Source: Apus apus (lineage: Eukaryota > Chordata > Aves > Apodiformes > Apodidae). Taken from it: a stretch of DNA of 64,000 nt. The stretch lies in assembly GCF_020740795.1 (NCBI RefSeq), contig NC_067305.1, positions 248,001 to 312,000 on the forward strand. The letters run 5' to 3'. Shown here piece by piece: positions 42,612-53,699 of this stretch; positions within the stretch are counted from its first letter, which is position 1; each line of letters opens with the position of its first letter. Both the position numbers and the translations under genes were made by a program. The notes beneath the pieces are model-generated. The model saw nothing but the letters and a program-made list of their open reading frames with translations, was not told the origin of the DNA and made no database searches.

Positions 42612-42680
42612 CGACGGCAGCGGGAAGGGTCCGGCGCTCTCATCCCAACGCTTCAGGTTCGATTCCCGGGCAGGCAAGCG
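42612..42680 (+). ncRNA. tRNA-Glu-like module 2
   Basis: Second module 129 bp from the first: GGCGCTCTCATCC (42633-42645), 11 bases, then GTTCGATTCCC (42657-42667), with the same A-box-like GGCAGCGGGAAGG before it. It has more changes in the anticodon arm than module 1. The two are a local tandem duplication. Confidence 0.48.
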
Positions 42681-43238
42681 GAGTCTGGCTCCGCAGCAGG
42701 ACAGGTCTCCGGCCAGCAGCAGGGAGGTTTCCCGTGGCAACCGTCCGAGCAGGCCGCTCACTGACCCGCAGATGTCGTCGGCTTTTATACTCCAGAGACC
42801 CCCTGTGCAGACAGCGTGACTGCTGCAATGCATGGTGCTGCCTTCTCCTTAGGAATAGATTATTAATAAGGCCCAGAGCCAATTAGCATTCATGGCTCCA
42901 AAGTCATGAGACTGAGATAGGGATTTCAGTGTAGGGCTCTAATACGTAGTTACAGGTCTGGTGTGATTTGACATAACAGTAAATTAAGATGGATTAATAC
43001 TACTACAACAAAACACAAAATCAGATTATATTATTTTCTAATAACTTTATCATCAAAAATCACTTATAATCAATGCAGAGGTTCAATTAAAGATCTGACA
43101 AAAGATTATAAACTAGATTACATGCTCATACACACACGGATACAGAGGTGAACTTGTTAAGATGTTACGTTTTGGTGCATAATTTCACGGAAGATGTTGC
43201 AGTATAACCCGAATTACCTCCCGGAGTCAAATGATAAC

Positions 43239-43794
43239 CACAAAAGAGAATTTGGTTCCCCCCCATATTTAAGAGAAGTTTCTGGCTCCTTACTCTTCCC
43301 AACCAGATGAGCCAACTGTCTCTTCATGAGACATGTGAGACTGCAGCTTGGTGTGGACCCTGGGAGCTCTGAAGTGCCTCCCTCTCAGGGCCAATATTTA
43401 CAGGGTCTGAAGATGTCTGACTTCGGCCAGTACGTTCCATGGTGATTACAATTCAAATTAGGTCACCTTTGAAAACTTTCAGAGTAGGCCTGTGTTCTGA
43501 GCAGGAGGGGTCCCAGGTGTGTTTTGCAAACAACAGAGCTCTCGGTGCCTTCAGGGAGTGCTCAATCACCCCCAAAATCACTGTGTCTGCACTAGGACTG
43601 GAGTGTAACCAGCTGCCTCAACTCACTGCTCCAGCAGGCAAGGCCTGAAACTGCAGGACTGTCTGAGCTCAATGCACCTGCTATAGAAACAAGGGCAATG
43701 TTGGTCCCACCACCCTGGTAACTAAAGGAAGAACAAAGTTGTCTGGTGTTTATGTTGCACTGTGGCTCACAGAGGGAGGATCTGCACCACCACA
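43239..43794. other. Unassigned spacer DNA
   Basis: About 550 bp between the LTR-like segment and an old repeat fragment. Nothing recognisable. Confidence 0.35.
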
Positions 43795-43920
43795 CCAGGC
43801 CAGCTGGTGGGATCTCAAGCAGTGGAGATTTTCAGCATTGGTCAAGACAAGGCCATAAGCACCTGATAGAGCAGGAGCTGTCTGAGAATGGGCTTGGATG
43901 AGAGACCAGAGCTTTAGTCT
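43795..43920. repeat. Old dispersed repeat fragment
   Basis: Aligns with the unit's old repeat near 54,815-54,925 (shared GCTTGGATGAGAG, GACAAGGCCA and GGTGGGATCT blocks). Confidence 0.55.
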
Positions 43921-46900
43921 CCACTCCACACCCATTTCTAGAGAAACTAATACATGCCATTGTCACTATGATACATGAAGCAGCCTAAAGAGGTAATAGG
44001 GAGCTCATGGACCATCTCCACATCCACTGGACACCTAGGAGAGGGACTTTAAAAGAAAATGTTTTGTACAATAGAACACATTAGTATCACCAGCTTAACC
44101 CCAAACACAGGGAGAATACACAAGGAGAAAAGACCCTTGAAAAGACACATTTGCAGAAGCGTAATTGTAGGAAAAGCACACATCCTCCAGACACTGTACC
44201 CAGAAGATGCTTTTTTATTGGACAGTTCACATCTAAAACAGTGTTGTGCAAGAGTCAGACACAACAGGATCAAACCTCTAGAGAAGCAGAGTCAACCCAG
44301 AAGAAAAACCAACACAACAACACGTAAAAGTATGATTCTCACAAGGAAAAAAAAGCAGACTCCTGGCCCAAGATTAGCCCCAGGAAGCATGCAGAGGCAG
44401 TGAAGCAGGTTAGTGTCAGTGGAGCAGGTGCCACTGTGTCAGTTTCCATAGGGCGGCCTTCAGCTCCTGGTTCCTCATGCTGTAGATGAGGGGATTCACT
44501 GCTGGAGGCACCACTGAGTACGGAATTGCCAACATGGGGTCCAGGGGACAGGGAGGAGATGAAGGGGAGCTTCAGGTAGGCAAACCTGCCAGTGCTGATA
44601 AACAGGGAGACCATGGCCAGGTGAGAGAGACAGGTGGAAAAGGCTTTGTGCTGTCCCTGCTCAGAGGGGATCCTCAGCATGGCCCTGAAGATCTCCACAC
44701 CACAATGAAGACAAAACAAACAGATACAGCAAGGAGACTAACTGCAAATAAGCTCAACCTCCCTGAGGTAGGCATCAGAAAAGGAAAGCTGGAGGATTTG
44801 GGGTATTTCACAGAAGAACTGTCCCAGGGTATTGCCCTGGCAGAGGGGCAGTGAAAATGTACTGGCTGTGTGCAGCAGAGCATAGAGGAACCCCATGGCC
44901 CAGGCAGCTGCTGCCATGTGGACACAAGCTCTGCTGCCCAGGAGGGTCCTGTAGTGCAGGGGTCTGAGATGGCCACGTAGCGGTCATAGGACATGATGGT
45001 CAGAAGACAATACTCCCCAACAATGAAGAAGAGAAAGAAAAAGACCTGTGCAGCACATCCTGTGTAGGAGATGGCCCTGGTGTCCCAGAGGGAGTGGGCC
45101 ATGGCTTTGGGGAGAGTCATGGAGATGCAGCCCAGGTCGAGAAGGGAGAGGTTGAGGAGGAAGAAGTACATGGGGGTGTGGAGGTGGTGGTCAGAGGCGA
45201 TGGTGGTGATGATGAGGCCATTGCCCAGGAGGGCAGTAAGGCAGATGTCCAGGAAGATCCAGGAGTGCAAGAGCTGCAGCTCCTGCTTGTCTGCAAATGC
45301 CAGGAGGAGGAATTGGGTGATAGAGCTGCTGTTGGACATTTCCTTCCTATGGGTTGGGAAGGAAAAGGCAGTACCGCGTGAGGCCAGACATCTCTGAGCA
45401 AAACATATTGCATGTCTCACAGCAACCCCACATTCAGATTTTCTCTTTTCAGGGCACCTCTTTGCAACTCCCTCACTTCAGTTTCAGGTTTTGTAAGCTG
45501 AGGGTACCATTGGCAGCAGAGAATCTGTGATGGGCTTTTGGGGAGTCCTTGCTGTTCTGTGAAAGGAATCTAAGAACACAACATGATCTCATACTAAATG
45601 TACCCGTGAGAGAGAGTCAAGAGCTTCTTGGCATTGTTCCCAATTTGCCCAGATGCAGAACTGAGCCGAGAGGGTTTTGGTTTGCTTCTTTTGTTCTAGT
45701 TTCTGCTTCCATTTTGGGAGTGGTTTGGGGTGGTTTCAATCCCTGACATTTCTACTGTATCCCAAGAGAAACCTTGTGGGTGGTGAGGGGCAAAGGGCCT
45801 GTCCCTTAGTGCAGAGAGAGGAGAGCTGTTCTGCCCATCAGTCCTGGTCTCAGCTGCCCTGTGCCGGCAGCTTGGAGCTGGGGGACGATCACAAGTTTCC
45901 CTAGAGAGAAACTGGACTCTGCTAAGAACAGAGGAACCCAGGCTGAAAGAACAGATTACAAGAGTCCTCACTTTTTCTTAGGGCACCTGAGCAGGATCTC
46001 ATCTGTCCTCCCCTAGACTGGGACACAGAGGGATCACTGCAGCTGCCCACATAGGACTGTACAGCAGCATTACCATGGCCTTGGAACCCAGGTGTCTTCT
46101 CCACAGGGATCCTTGTTAGCAAAGAGATACTCTGGCAAAGCTGTGCCTTTCTGGAGGGCACCCTGCAGCCCAGCAGAACACCCAGGGAAATGGCTGAATG
46201 TCCTGAATTTCCCACAGGAGACTTGGGCACTTTGCTGCCACAACGACATCTGCAGAGCAGGACCCAAAGAGTCAACATCTGGACAGGAGCTGAACTTGTC
46301 CCCTCCAACCCCTATCCCAGGCACTGACTCAGGCAATCCAGGGGGGATACAAGGGCAGTGCAGGCAGGGGGGGAAGCAGTGACATGGCAAAATGCTCCTG
46401 CCAAGGGAGGAGGGACAGGCAAATCCAGCTGGAGAACAGGGGCTGGTGCTTGCTTTCTGGGCCCTGGCTGCTGCAGAGGTAATGCCTGCCAGACACACCC
46501 TGGGTTTGAGGGCAGAGGCTCTGCTTGGGCTGGGGAAGAACAGGGAAGAGCTGCTACAGGGAAGGTGTCTGCACTGCAGGGACAGCAGGGAGGTGCCACA
46601 TCACCTCCCCAGTGTTTCTGGCAGCAGCTCCCACTCCCTCCCTGCCTGTGTCTCTGCTGCTGGAGATGTTCCTGCCAGAAGCCATTATCCTATTCCCAGC
46701 TCAGCTCGCTGCCCATGCTTGCATCCCACCACTGTGTGCTCAGCTCTGCCTGCAAACCCCAGCCAGGGGAAGGACCTCAGCCAGGGGCAGGACCCCTGCC
46801 AGGGGCATCTCTGTGTGTGCAGGGGCTAAATTCCAAATCACAGAAACCTGAGGTGGCTGTTGGTGACCTAATGTGCTTCTTGAAAAGTCCCTGTAGAAAT

Positions 46901-47330
46901 GTCATGAGCTAGGGGTGAAGCTGTGACCAGCCCTGACCTATGCAGCACTCTGCTAACAGCAGAAGACCCCTGCCCTGCTGGAGGTCACTCCTTCTGTCCA
47001 CCCACAGCTTCTCCCTACAGTGCCGAGGGAAGCTCCGCATGCAGGCTGAGAGCTGACCCTGGCAGGCAGCAGAGTCCCTGCCTCAGCACACTCCCTCTGG
47101 GCTGCAGGACCCTGCTGTTCTCATCTCTCCTCCCACTCCATGCTGCCTTTATTCTCTCTCTGCCTCCCAACTCCTGTCCCCTGGTGCCTGCAGGCAGTGC
47201 CCTCACCCTACTGCCTGTGCAGAGGAGCTGCTCCTGGGCAGAGCCGTCTCTCTGCAGAGCTGCCCACTTGCCATCAGCTCCCTCCATCCCAGGAGCCCAG
47301 CCAGCTCAGCAGCAGAGGACCAGCCCAAGG
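43900..47330. repeat. OR block B, first part of the old duplication
   Basis: Aligns with 27,890-31,330 through the receptor locus and its flanks, as set out for block A. Apart from the OR pseudogene no gene is seen. Frames in 46.3-47.3 kb are GC-rich chance frames. Confidence 0.75.
44416..45339 (-). pseudogene. Olfactory receptor pseudogene, family 14-like
   Basis: Close relative of the receptor at 28,442-29,371, with the same MSNSSSITQFLLL start (ATG at 45339). Comparison with the intact gene shows three frame changes. One base is missing just after MSYDRYVAI (near 44,967), 7 bases are missing near 44,695-44,700 where SYVQIF should be, and one base is added near 44,540 in the TM6-TM7 loop. 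The TM1-TM3 part is otherwise well preserved (GNGLIITTIAS, PMYFFLLNLSLLDLGC). The reading frame is lost before TM4, so no working receptor is expected. Confidence 0.92.
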
Positions 47331-47934
47331 CACCATCTCCCCCCTCTGGGCTTCCTCCAGCTGTTTCTGGGGCTGCAGAGGAACTTTCTGGAAAACAGGG
47401 TGAAGTGATCACTGATTTGTTCTCCCTCAGCTGGCAACAGACACCTCTTTCCTCCACTGTCATTTCTCCTATCAGGAAAAGATTTAGCTCCAAGAATCAC
47501 TGTACCATCTCTAGACAGGAAACAGGGACATGGAATGATGTCAGGTACCCTTGCTGAGGGACGGGATACAGCCCTCATTCCATGTCTGTGGTCTTCGGCT
47601 ACACCACGCACACAATACAAAACCCAAGGAGCTGGGATCCCTCTGACCTCAGGTCAGGTGGGCATACAGTGGAGCAATGGGCATACTAGTGGAGCAATGC
47701 TTAGAGACAGGGCACCATCTGGGGGAAATTTCTTGGAGGCTGTTGGGGAGTCACTTTGGCAGAGTGAAATGACATCAAATGTCCACTTTGATGTCTACAA
47801 AATGTGTCTGTGCTTGTTACGTTGTGGGCAGCCTATGCAGGGATTCATCTGAGGACATGGAGTCATGTCCCACAGGGAGGGCAAAGTCTCCCTGTTTCTG
47901 CTCCGTCAGCTGGGCTGACAAGATCTCCACTGAC
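45340..47934. other. Upstream region of the OR pseudogene
   Basis: No gene or RNA was recognised. To about 47,330 it parallels the upstream region of the intact receptor. 47,330-47,934 is specific to this block. Confidence 0.4.
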
Positions 47935-48765
47935 GGCAGTGATGGTGGAACCATGAACAACCCCAGATGTCCTAATAAAATTCAGGCCAGTAACTCTAAT
48001 TCCAGACACAGGCCTGTAGAGTTACATGAGTTGCCAAGGCTCTCACAAACACCTACCTGCATTTGGCCAGGACAGAGATGGTCCTTACCTGGAAAGCCAT
48101 CCCCACCCAAAGTGAGTGTGGAACAGACACTGCAGGCAGCACCACAGACAGGTTTGAGGACTTTGTGCAAGGAACTCGTGGCACCTCTGCAGCGTGGCAA
48201 GGTCTGTCCCTTCTCAACCCAGTAGGTGTAGGGCAGTCTATGAAGAGGCAGCACTTCACAGTGGGGTCTCAGTCATGGGCCAACACTTTCCAACCTCTGT
48301 TTTTCCTCCCCACCAACCTTTGCTGAGCCTGTGGAAAAAACAGTTAAGGAACAGACCATCAGTTTTCACAGTGGGCCTGTCAGCAGCACCTTGTCATTCC
48401 AGGAGATCAGCTTCATCTCTGCCAAAGGCCCTCAAGGGCAGCAGAGCCACCACTGACAAGAAATCCATTTCCTTCCAGGGTGCTCTTCCCAGCCCTGTTT
48501 TTCTCTGCCCTTGAGAACAGCAGGGTTTGCTCACGCTTTTGGCATCCAGTTCCAGCTTCATGTTTCCACCTGCAGTCCACTCTGGCATGTCTCTGCTCTG
48601 AGGCCAAGCCTTTGTACCCTGAGGGTCTTGGACCCTTGGTGCCAAGTGTCCTACAGATAAGTCAGAGCTTGTCCTGGGGCTGCACTTGAGCTGCTAAAGC
48701 CCAAATGTGCACTGTAGCCCTGAGGCAGGGGCACAGCCAGACCAAGCTGGAGCCTCTGTTTCATA
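47935..48765. repeat. OR block B, second part of the old duplication
   Basis: Counterpart of 37,985-38,815. Identity is high in places (for example 48,360-48,640 against 38,420-38,690, largely identical) and lower in others. Confidence 0.72.
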
Positions 48766-48959
48766 GAATCATGGAATATGCTGAGTTGGATGGGACCCAT
48801 CAGGATCACTGAGTCCCACTCCTGTGCCTATGTAGGACACCCGAAGAATCACACCATGAGCCTGAGAGCATAATTCAAATGCAGCTTGAACTCAGGCAGT
48901 CTTGGTGCTGGGACCACTTCCCTGGGGAGCTTGTTCAAGTGTTTGACTGCCCTCTGGGC
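48766..48959 (-). mobile_element. CR1 LINE 3' part (split by an LTR)
   Basis: Starts with the CR1 tail (CATAGAATCATGGAATATG) and the complement of the GTCCCATCCAACTC block. Cut at 48,960 by an LTR; resumes at 49,557. Confidence 0.83.
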
Positions 48960-49556
48960 TGTAATGGTTTTGGAGACACCAACACGGTGTAGGACACCTA
49001 GAGAAAGAGAGAGAGAGAGAGAGTCCTTAGGACCCTGAAAGACTGGAAGGGTCAGTATTCCCACCCACTCCCTGTCACAATCTATCCAAGCCAGGAGAGA
49101 TGTAAGCTGGGCCCTTCTCCCTTCCTGCTCCTTTCTCCCTTCCGGGGCTGCTGCTGGTTCCTTCAGCTTCCCAGGTGCTTGCTCCAGAATCCAACTGCAT
49201 CAGGTGCCATGAGGAGCCGTGGACCTCTCCCCTGGAGCCACCCTGCGTGTCCCATATCCCTGCCATCATCAAGATCGGTTTTGTATATAAATATCTACTT
49301 CCCCCTTCCCCCCCCTTACCCTTTTTCCTTGTGTTACAGAAAATTTGTTTCCAGTTTCAGTTTCCAAAGATTAAGTCTCTCTTCCTTATTCCCCTTCTAT
49401 CTTCCCTTGGGAGGGCGGAGGGGGGGTGTGTCGTGAGCTGATGCCAACACAGAAAATGGTATCCCTCTGTGACAGCATCAGCTCACAACAGGGTAATAGA
49501 GAGCAATTCTGTCCTCTGTTTTTTTGGGGTTCACCTTTAATATTTAAACCAGAACA
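48960..49556 (+). mobile_element. ERVL-type LTR nested in CR1, with an inner hairpin insert
   Basis: 597 bp, TGTAATGG...CCAGAACA, same family as the LTR at 40,646-41,036. Flanks are TGGGC (48955-48959) and TGGGT (49557-49561), a 5-bp duplication with one difference. Its different target shows it inserted independently. It carries an extra stretch in its middle, a longer (AG)n run (about 49,003-49,022), and a 64-bp palindromic insert at 49,427-49,490. Confidence 0.85.
49427..49490. repeat. 64-bp hairpin insert in the LTR
   Basis: GTGAGCTGATGC at the left pairs perfectly with GCATCAGCTCAC at the right, with further pairing (CACAG/CTGTG) inside and a loop of about 12-15 bases. It interrupts a G-run that is continuous in the sister LTR at 40,646. 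GGG on both sides may be a target duplication. Confidence 0.75.
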
Positions 49557-49810
49557 TGGGTAAAAAAACCTTTTCCTGATATCCAACCTAAACCTCCCCT
49601 TATTCACCTTCCTGCCATTTCCCTGAGTCCTGTCATTGGTCACAGGAGTGAAGAAATTTGTACCTGCCCCATTTCTTCCCATTGTGAGGAAACCACAGAC
49701 TGCAGTGAGGTGACCCCTCAGCCTCCTCTTCTCCAAGCTGAATAATACAAGTGACCTCAGCTGCTCCTCATATGTCATGCCTTCCAGACCCTTCACCATC
49801 TTGCCTTCCA
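49557..49810 (-). mobile_element. CR1 LINE, right part
   Basis: Continuation of the CR1 at 48,766, ending near 49,810 (complement of the CCTTCCAGACCCTTCACCAT block). Confidence 0.82.
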
Positions 49811-49893
49811 GGCAATCCTGCTTTAGCAGAGGGGGTTGGAGTAGATGTTCTTTAGAGGTCCCTTCCAACTCTCATGATTCTGTGATTCTGTGA
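49811..49893 (+). mobile_element. CR1 LINE 3' tip
   Basis: Short CR1 3' end with GATTCTGTGATTCTGTGAAG tail, in opposite orientation to its left neighbour. Confidence 0.78.
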
Positions 49894-50435
49894 AGTGATG
49901 CACAATGGAATCACTCCCCACCCACTGACTAATGCCCAGCCAGTCCTTGAGCAGTGATTGCTCCTCCCAGCCAACTCCCCTTGGTTTATATAAAACTGAG
50001 CATGACATCATATGATTTGGATCAGCTGTCCTGGCTGTGTCTCCTCCAGCTTCTTGTAGAGCAGCAGCTTGTTGGACAGGAGCAGTGTGAGAAACTGAAC
50101 AAGTCCTTGGCTTCATGTCAGCATTGCTTGGCAACAACTCAGCCACCCCTGTGTTACCAACATGACTCTCAGCTCAATCCCAAACACAGCCTCACACCAG
50201 TTACTGTGCAGAAATGTAGCTCTATCCAAGCCAAAACCAGCACAGAGGGTGAGGGCCAATGGGCATCAGCTGAACCAAGGCAGGAAAAACTTTCTCCCCA
50301 TCAAGACAGTCAGGCAGTAGAGCAGATCTCCCAGAAAGCTTGTGTCATCTCCATCCTCGCAGCATTTCAAGCCCAAAATGCATAAGCCCCTGAGGAGCTA
50401 CTCTGACCCCATAATTGACCCCACTAAGAGCAGCA
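49894..50435. other. Unassigned spacer DNA
   Basis: No recognisable gene or repeat. Confidence 0.35.
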
Positions 50436-50482
50436 GGTTGACCTAGAGATCTCTTGAGGTCCCTTCAAGCATGAACATTTCT
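50436..50482 (+). mobile_element. CR1 LINE 3' tip scrap
   Basis: Degenerate GAGGTCCCTTCAAGCATGA block with a decayed tail. Confidence 0.5.
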
Positions 50483-50699
50483 GTGCTTCCATCCACAACA
50501 AATCTTCACTTTATGATGGGAAGCAAAGCTCTCAGGTTCCCAGTGACCACTGTATCCAGACAGAAAGGAGTTTGGTCAGATGTCTGTGACTTTCTTGCTG
50601 CGTGGCAGGTACCCCCAAACAGCCCTGATCATTTCCACCGCTTCAGTGTTGTTTGTTTTTTTTTTTGTTTTCCCCCTTTTACCACCCACAATTACTTCC

Positions 50700-51155
50700 C
50701 CTTGACCATCCATTTCAGTTACAGAGCTGAGAGGGTCGTGATCAATGGTGCAGGGTTGAGTTGGAGACCTGTAGCCAGCAGTGTTCCCCAGGAGGCAGTG
50801 CTGGGTTTGATCTTGTTTAACATATCAATCAATGACGTAGATGAGGGAACAGAGAGTATCCTGAGCAAGTTCTCTGTTGATACAAAACTGGGAAGGGTGG
50901 CTGACACGCCAGAGGTCTGTGCTGCCATCCAGCGTGACCTGAACAGGTCTGGAGATTTGGGCAGTGAGGAAAATAATGAGATTCATCAAGGGAAACATAA
51001 GCTCCTGCAACTGGGGAGGAACAACTCCTTGCATCAGTAGAGGTGAGGGGTTGAGCTGCTGGAAAGCAGCCCTGTGGAGAAAGATCTTGGAGTCCTGGTG
51101 GACAATAAGTTAACCATGCCAGTGGCGTCCTGGGATGCATTAAGAAGAGTGTGGA
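50700..51155 (+). mobile_element. CR1 LINE reverse transcriptase fragment
   Basis: Plus strand encodes broken CR1 RT (VVINGAGLSWRPVASSVPQE, LFNISINDVDEG, KFSVDTKLGR) for about 100 codons, then decays. It meets the minus-strand CR1 at 51,156. Confidence 0.83.
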
Positions 51156-52491
51156 TTTCAGATCATCAGGTTCCAACCTCCCTACTGTGAGCAGGGACAC
51201 TTCACACTAGACCAAGCTGCACAAAGCCTCATCCAACCTAGCCTTGAACACTTCCAGGGATGGGGCTTCCACAACCTCCCTGGGCAACCAATTCCAGCAC
51301 CTTACTACCCTCATGGTGAAGAATTTCTTCCTGATGTCTAATCTAAATCTCCCCTCTCTCCGTTTAAAACCATTACCCCTTGTCCTATCACTGCGCTCTC
51401 TGGTGAAAAAAAAACCTCACAGTCTCTCCTGTAGATACCCTTCAGGTACTGGAATGTGTTCCAAGGTCTCCCCAGAGCCTTCTCTTCTCCAGGCTGAACA
51501 GCCCCAAAACTCTCAGACTGTCTTTATAGCAGAGGTGCTCAGCCCTCGGAGCATCTTGCTGGCTCTTCTCTGGTCCCTCTCCAACAGTTCTGTCACTATC
51601 CTGTGCTGAGGGCTCCAGAGCTATATGCAATACTTCAGGGGGGGTCTCACCAGACCAGAGCAGGGGGGCAGAATCACCTCCCTGGCCCTGCTGGCCACAC
51701 TTCTTGTGATGCAGAACAGGACACAATTGGCCCTCTGGGCTCCAGCACTCACTGGTGACTCATGTCAAGTTTCTCATCTCCTCCCACCTCCCAAATCAGG
51801 GCTTGTCAGCCTGGGGTTGCGCCGACACAGGTGCAGGACCCTGCACTTGGCCTTGTTGAACGTCATGGGGTTGGCACTGGCCCAGCTCTCCAGCCTGTCA
51901 AGGTCCATCTGGATGGCATCCCTTCCTTATGGGGTTTAAAATGATCCACACAGCTTGGTATGGTCAGCAAATTTGCTGAGGATACACTCAATCCCAGTAT
52001 CCATATCTCCAACAAAGATGTTAAACAGCACTGGTCCAAATACTAACCCGTGAGGGACAACACGCATCACCTGCATAATTTTGAAAATTAGCTATTGACC
52101 ACAACTCTCTGGGTGCAGCCATCCAGCCAATTTCTTATCCACTGAGTGGTCCATCTGTCAAATCCATGCCTTGCCAGTTTGGAGACCAGGATGCCATGCG
52201 GGACAGTGTCAAACGCCTTGCACCAATCCAGGTAGATGACATCAGTTGCTCTGCCACCATCCACCATCTCTGTAGCCTTGTTGTGGAAGGCCACCAGATT
52301 GGTCAGGCATGGCTTGCACTTAGTGAAGCCGTGTTGGCTGTCACAAATCACCTCTTTATTTTCCATGTGCCTTAGCAGACTTTCCAGGAGGATCTGCTGT
52401 ATTATCTTGCCGGGCACAGAGGCGAGACTGGCCGGCCTGGAGTTCCCTGTGGCTCCTTTGATACTGTCTCTCACAGTTTCCTTCTAAACAC
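51156..52491 (-). mobile_element. CR1 LINE fragment spanning the inverted-copy edge
   Basis: The right 393 bp (52099-52491) match the unit's internal CR1 fragment. The left part continues as normal CR1 sequence through the FVxD region to a degraded 3' end near 51,156. The element appears continuous here, so the unit copies on the left are the ones that lost its 3' half. Confidence 0.8.
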
Positions 52492-53699
52492 AACGTCCAG
52501 CATCCAGCTGGACAAGCACATAATGCATTGGGTGAGAAACTGGCTGATGGGTCAAGCTCAAAGGGTGATAGTAAATGGGGTCACGTCAGGCTGGCGACTG
52601 GTCACTAGTGGGGTTCCACGGGGATCCATCTTAGGGCCAGTACTCTTTGATATACATGACTTAGATGCAGGACTTGAAGGCCTACTAGTTAAGTTCGTGG
52701 ATGACACCAAACTGGGAGGAGCAGCTGACACTCTCGAGGGCAGAGAGGCCCTGCAGAGGGCTCTGGACAAATTAGAGAGCTGGGCACTCACCAATGGCAT
52801 GAAGCTGAACAAGGAGAAATGCTGGATTTTGCACCTGGGACACGGTAACCCGGGATATACAGACAGTCTGGGGAGCAAGAGGCTGGAGAGCAGCCCTGCG
52901 GAGAGGCATCTGGGGCTTCTGGTCGATGGCCAGTTGAACATGAGCCAACAGTGTGTCCTGGCAGCCAGGAGGGCCAACCAAGTCCCGGGGCGCATCAAGC
53001 ACGGCATCTCCAGCCGGTCCAGGGAGGGGACTGTCCCACTTTACTCGGCACTGGTGCGGCCCCATCTTGAGTCCTGGGTGCAGGTTGGGGTGCCACAGCA
53101 CAAAAAGGATATAAAGCTACTGGAGGGTGTCCAGAGGAGGCCACGAGGTTGGGGAAGGGTTTAGAGGGGATGCCGTACGAGGAGCGGCTGAAGGCACTTG
53201 GTCTGTTCAGTCTGGAGAAGAGGAGACTGAGGGGAGACCTCATGGCAGCTATTGCTTCCTCATTAGGGAAGGAGGAGGAGGAGGAGCTGACCTCTTCTCT
53301 CTGGTGACCAATGATAGGACCCAAGGGAATGGTGGGAAGATGTGCAGGGGGAGGTTTAGGTTGGACATTAGGAAGAGATTCTTCACCCAGAGGGTGGTGG
53401 AGCACTGGAATGCGCTCCCCGGGGAAGCAGTAATGGCTCCAAGCCTGAAAGTTTTCAAGAAACATTTGGACAACACCCTGCAGGGACATGGTGTGAACTT
53501 TGGGGTTGTCCTGTTCTGGGGCGGGAGTTGGACTTGGTGATCCAGGCTGTCCAAGGAGGTGCTTGAGCCACCATCCCTGGAGACATCTAAAAAGACAGAT
53601 GTGGTGCCAGGGGACAGGGTTTAGTGGTGGATGCGGCAGAGTTAGGGTAGTGGTTGGACACGATGATCTTGAAGGTCTTTTCCAAACAGAATGATAAGG
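52492..53699 (+). mobile_element. CR1 LINE 3' fragment (inverted copy)
   Basis: Inverted counterpart of 8233-9435. The reverse transcriptase frame is open from MHWVRNWLMG through the C-terminus (213 codons). Confidence 0.9.

Larger units (their letters stand above)
41990..43238 (-). mobile_element. GC-rich LTR-like segment
   Basis: On the minus strand it starts TGTGGTTATCATTTGAC (43,238), has a TATA box (TATAAAAG) near 42,783-42,789, a very GC-rich transcribed-leader-like part, AATAAA at 42,016-42,021, and then a TTGGTGCCAGTGAC stretch at about 41,979-41,992 that resembles a tRNA-His-type primer site. This is the order of an LTR followed by a primer site, but the TATA-to-AATAAA distance (about 760 bp) is long for a retroviral LTR. 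No second LTR or viral gene is seen, so the family is unsure. Confidence 0.4.

Noticed and set aside
46358-46912. 184-codon plus-strand frame upstream of the OR pseudogene
   Set aside because: No domain, no support in the paired block A, several overlapping frames of similar length; typical chance frames in GC-rich DNA.
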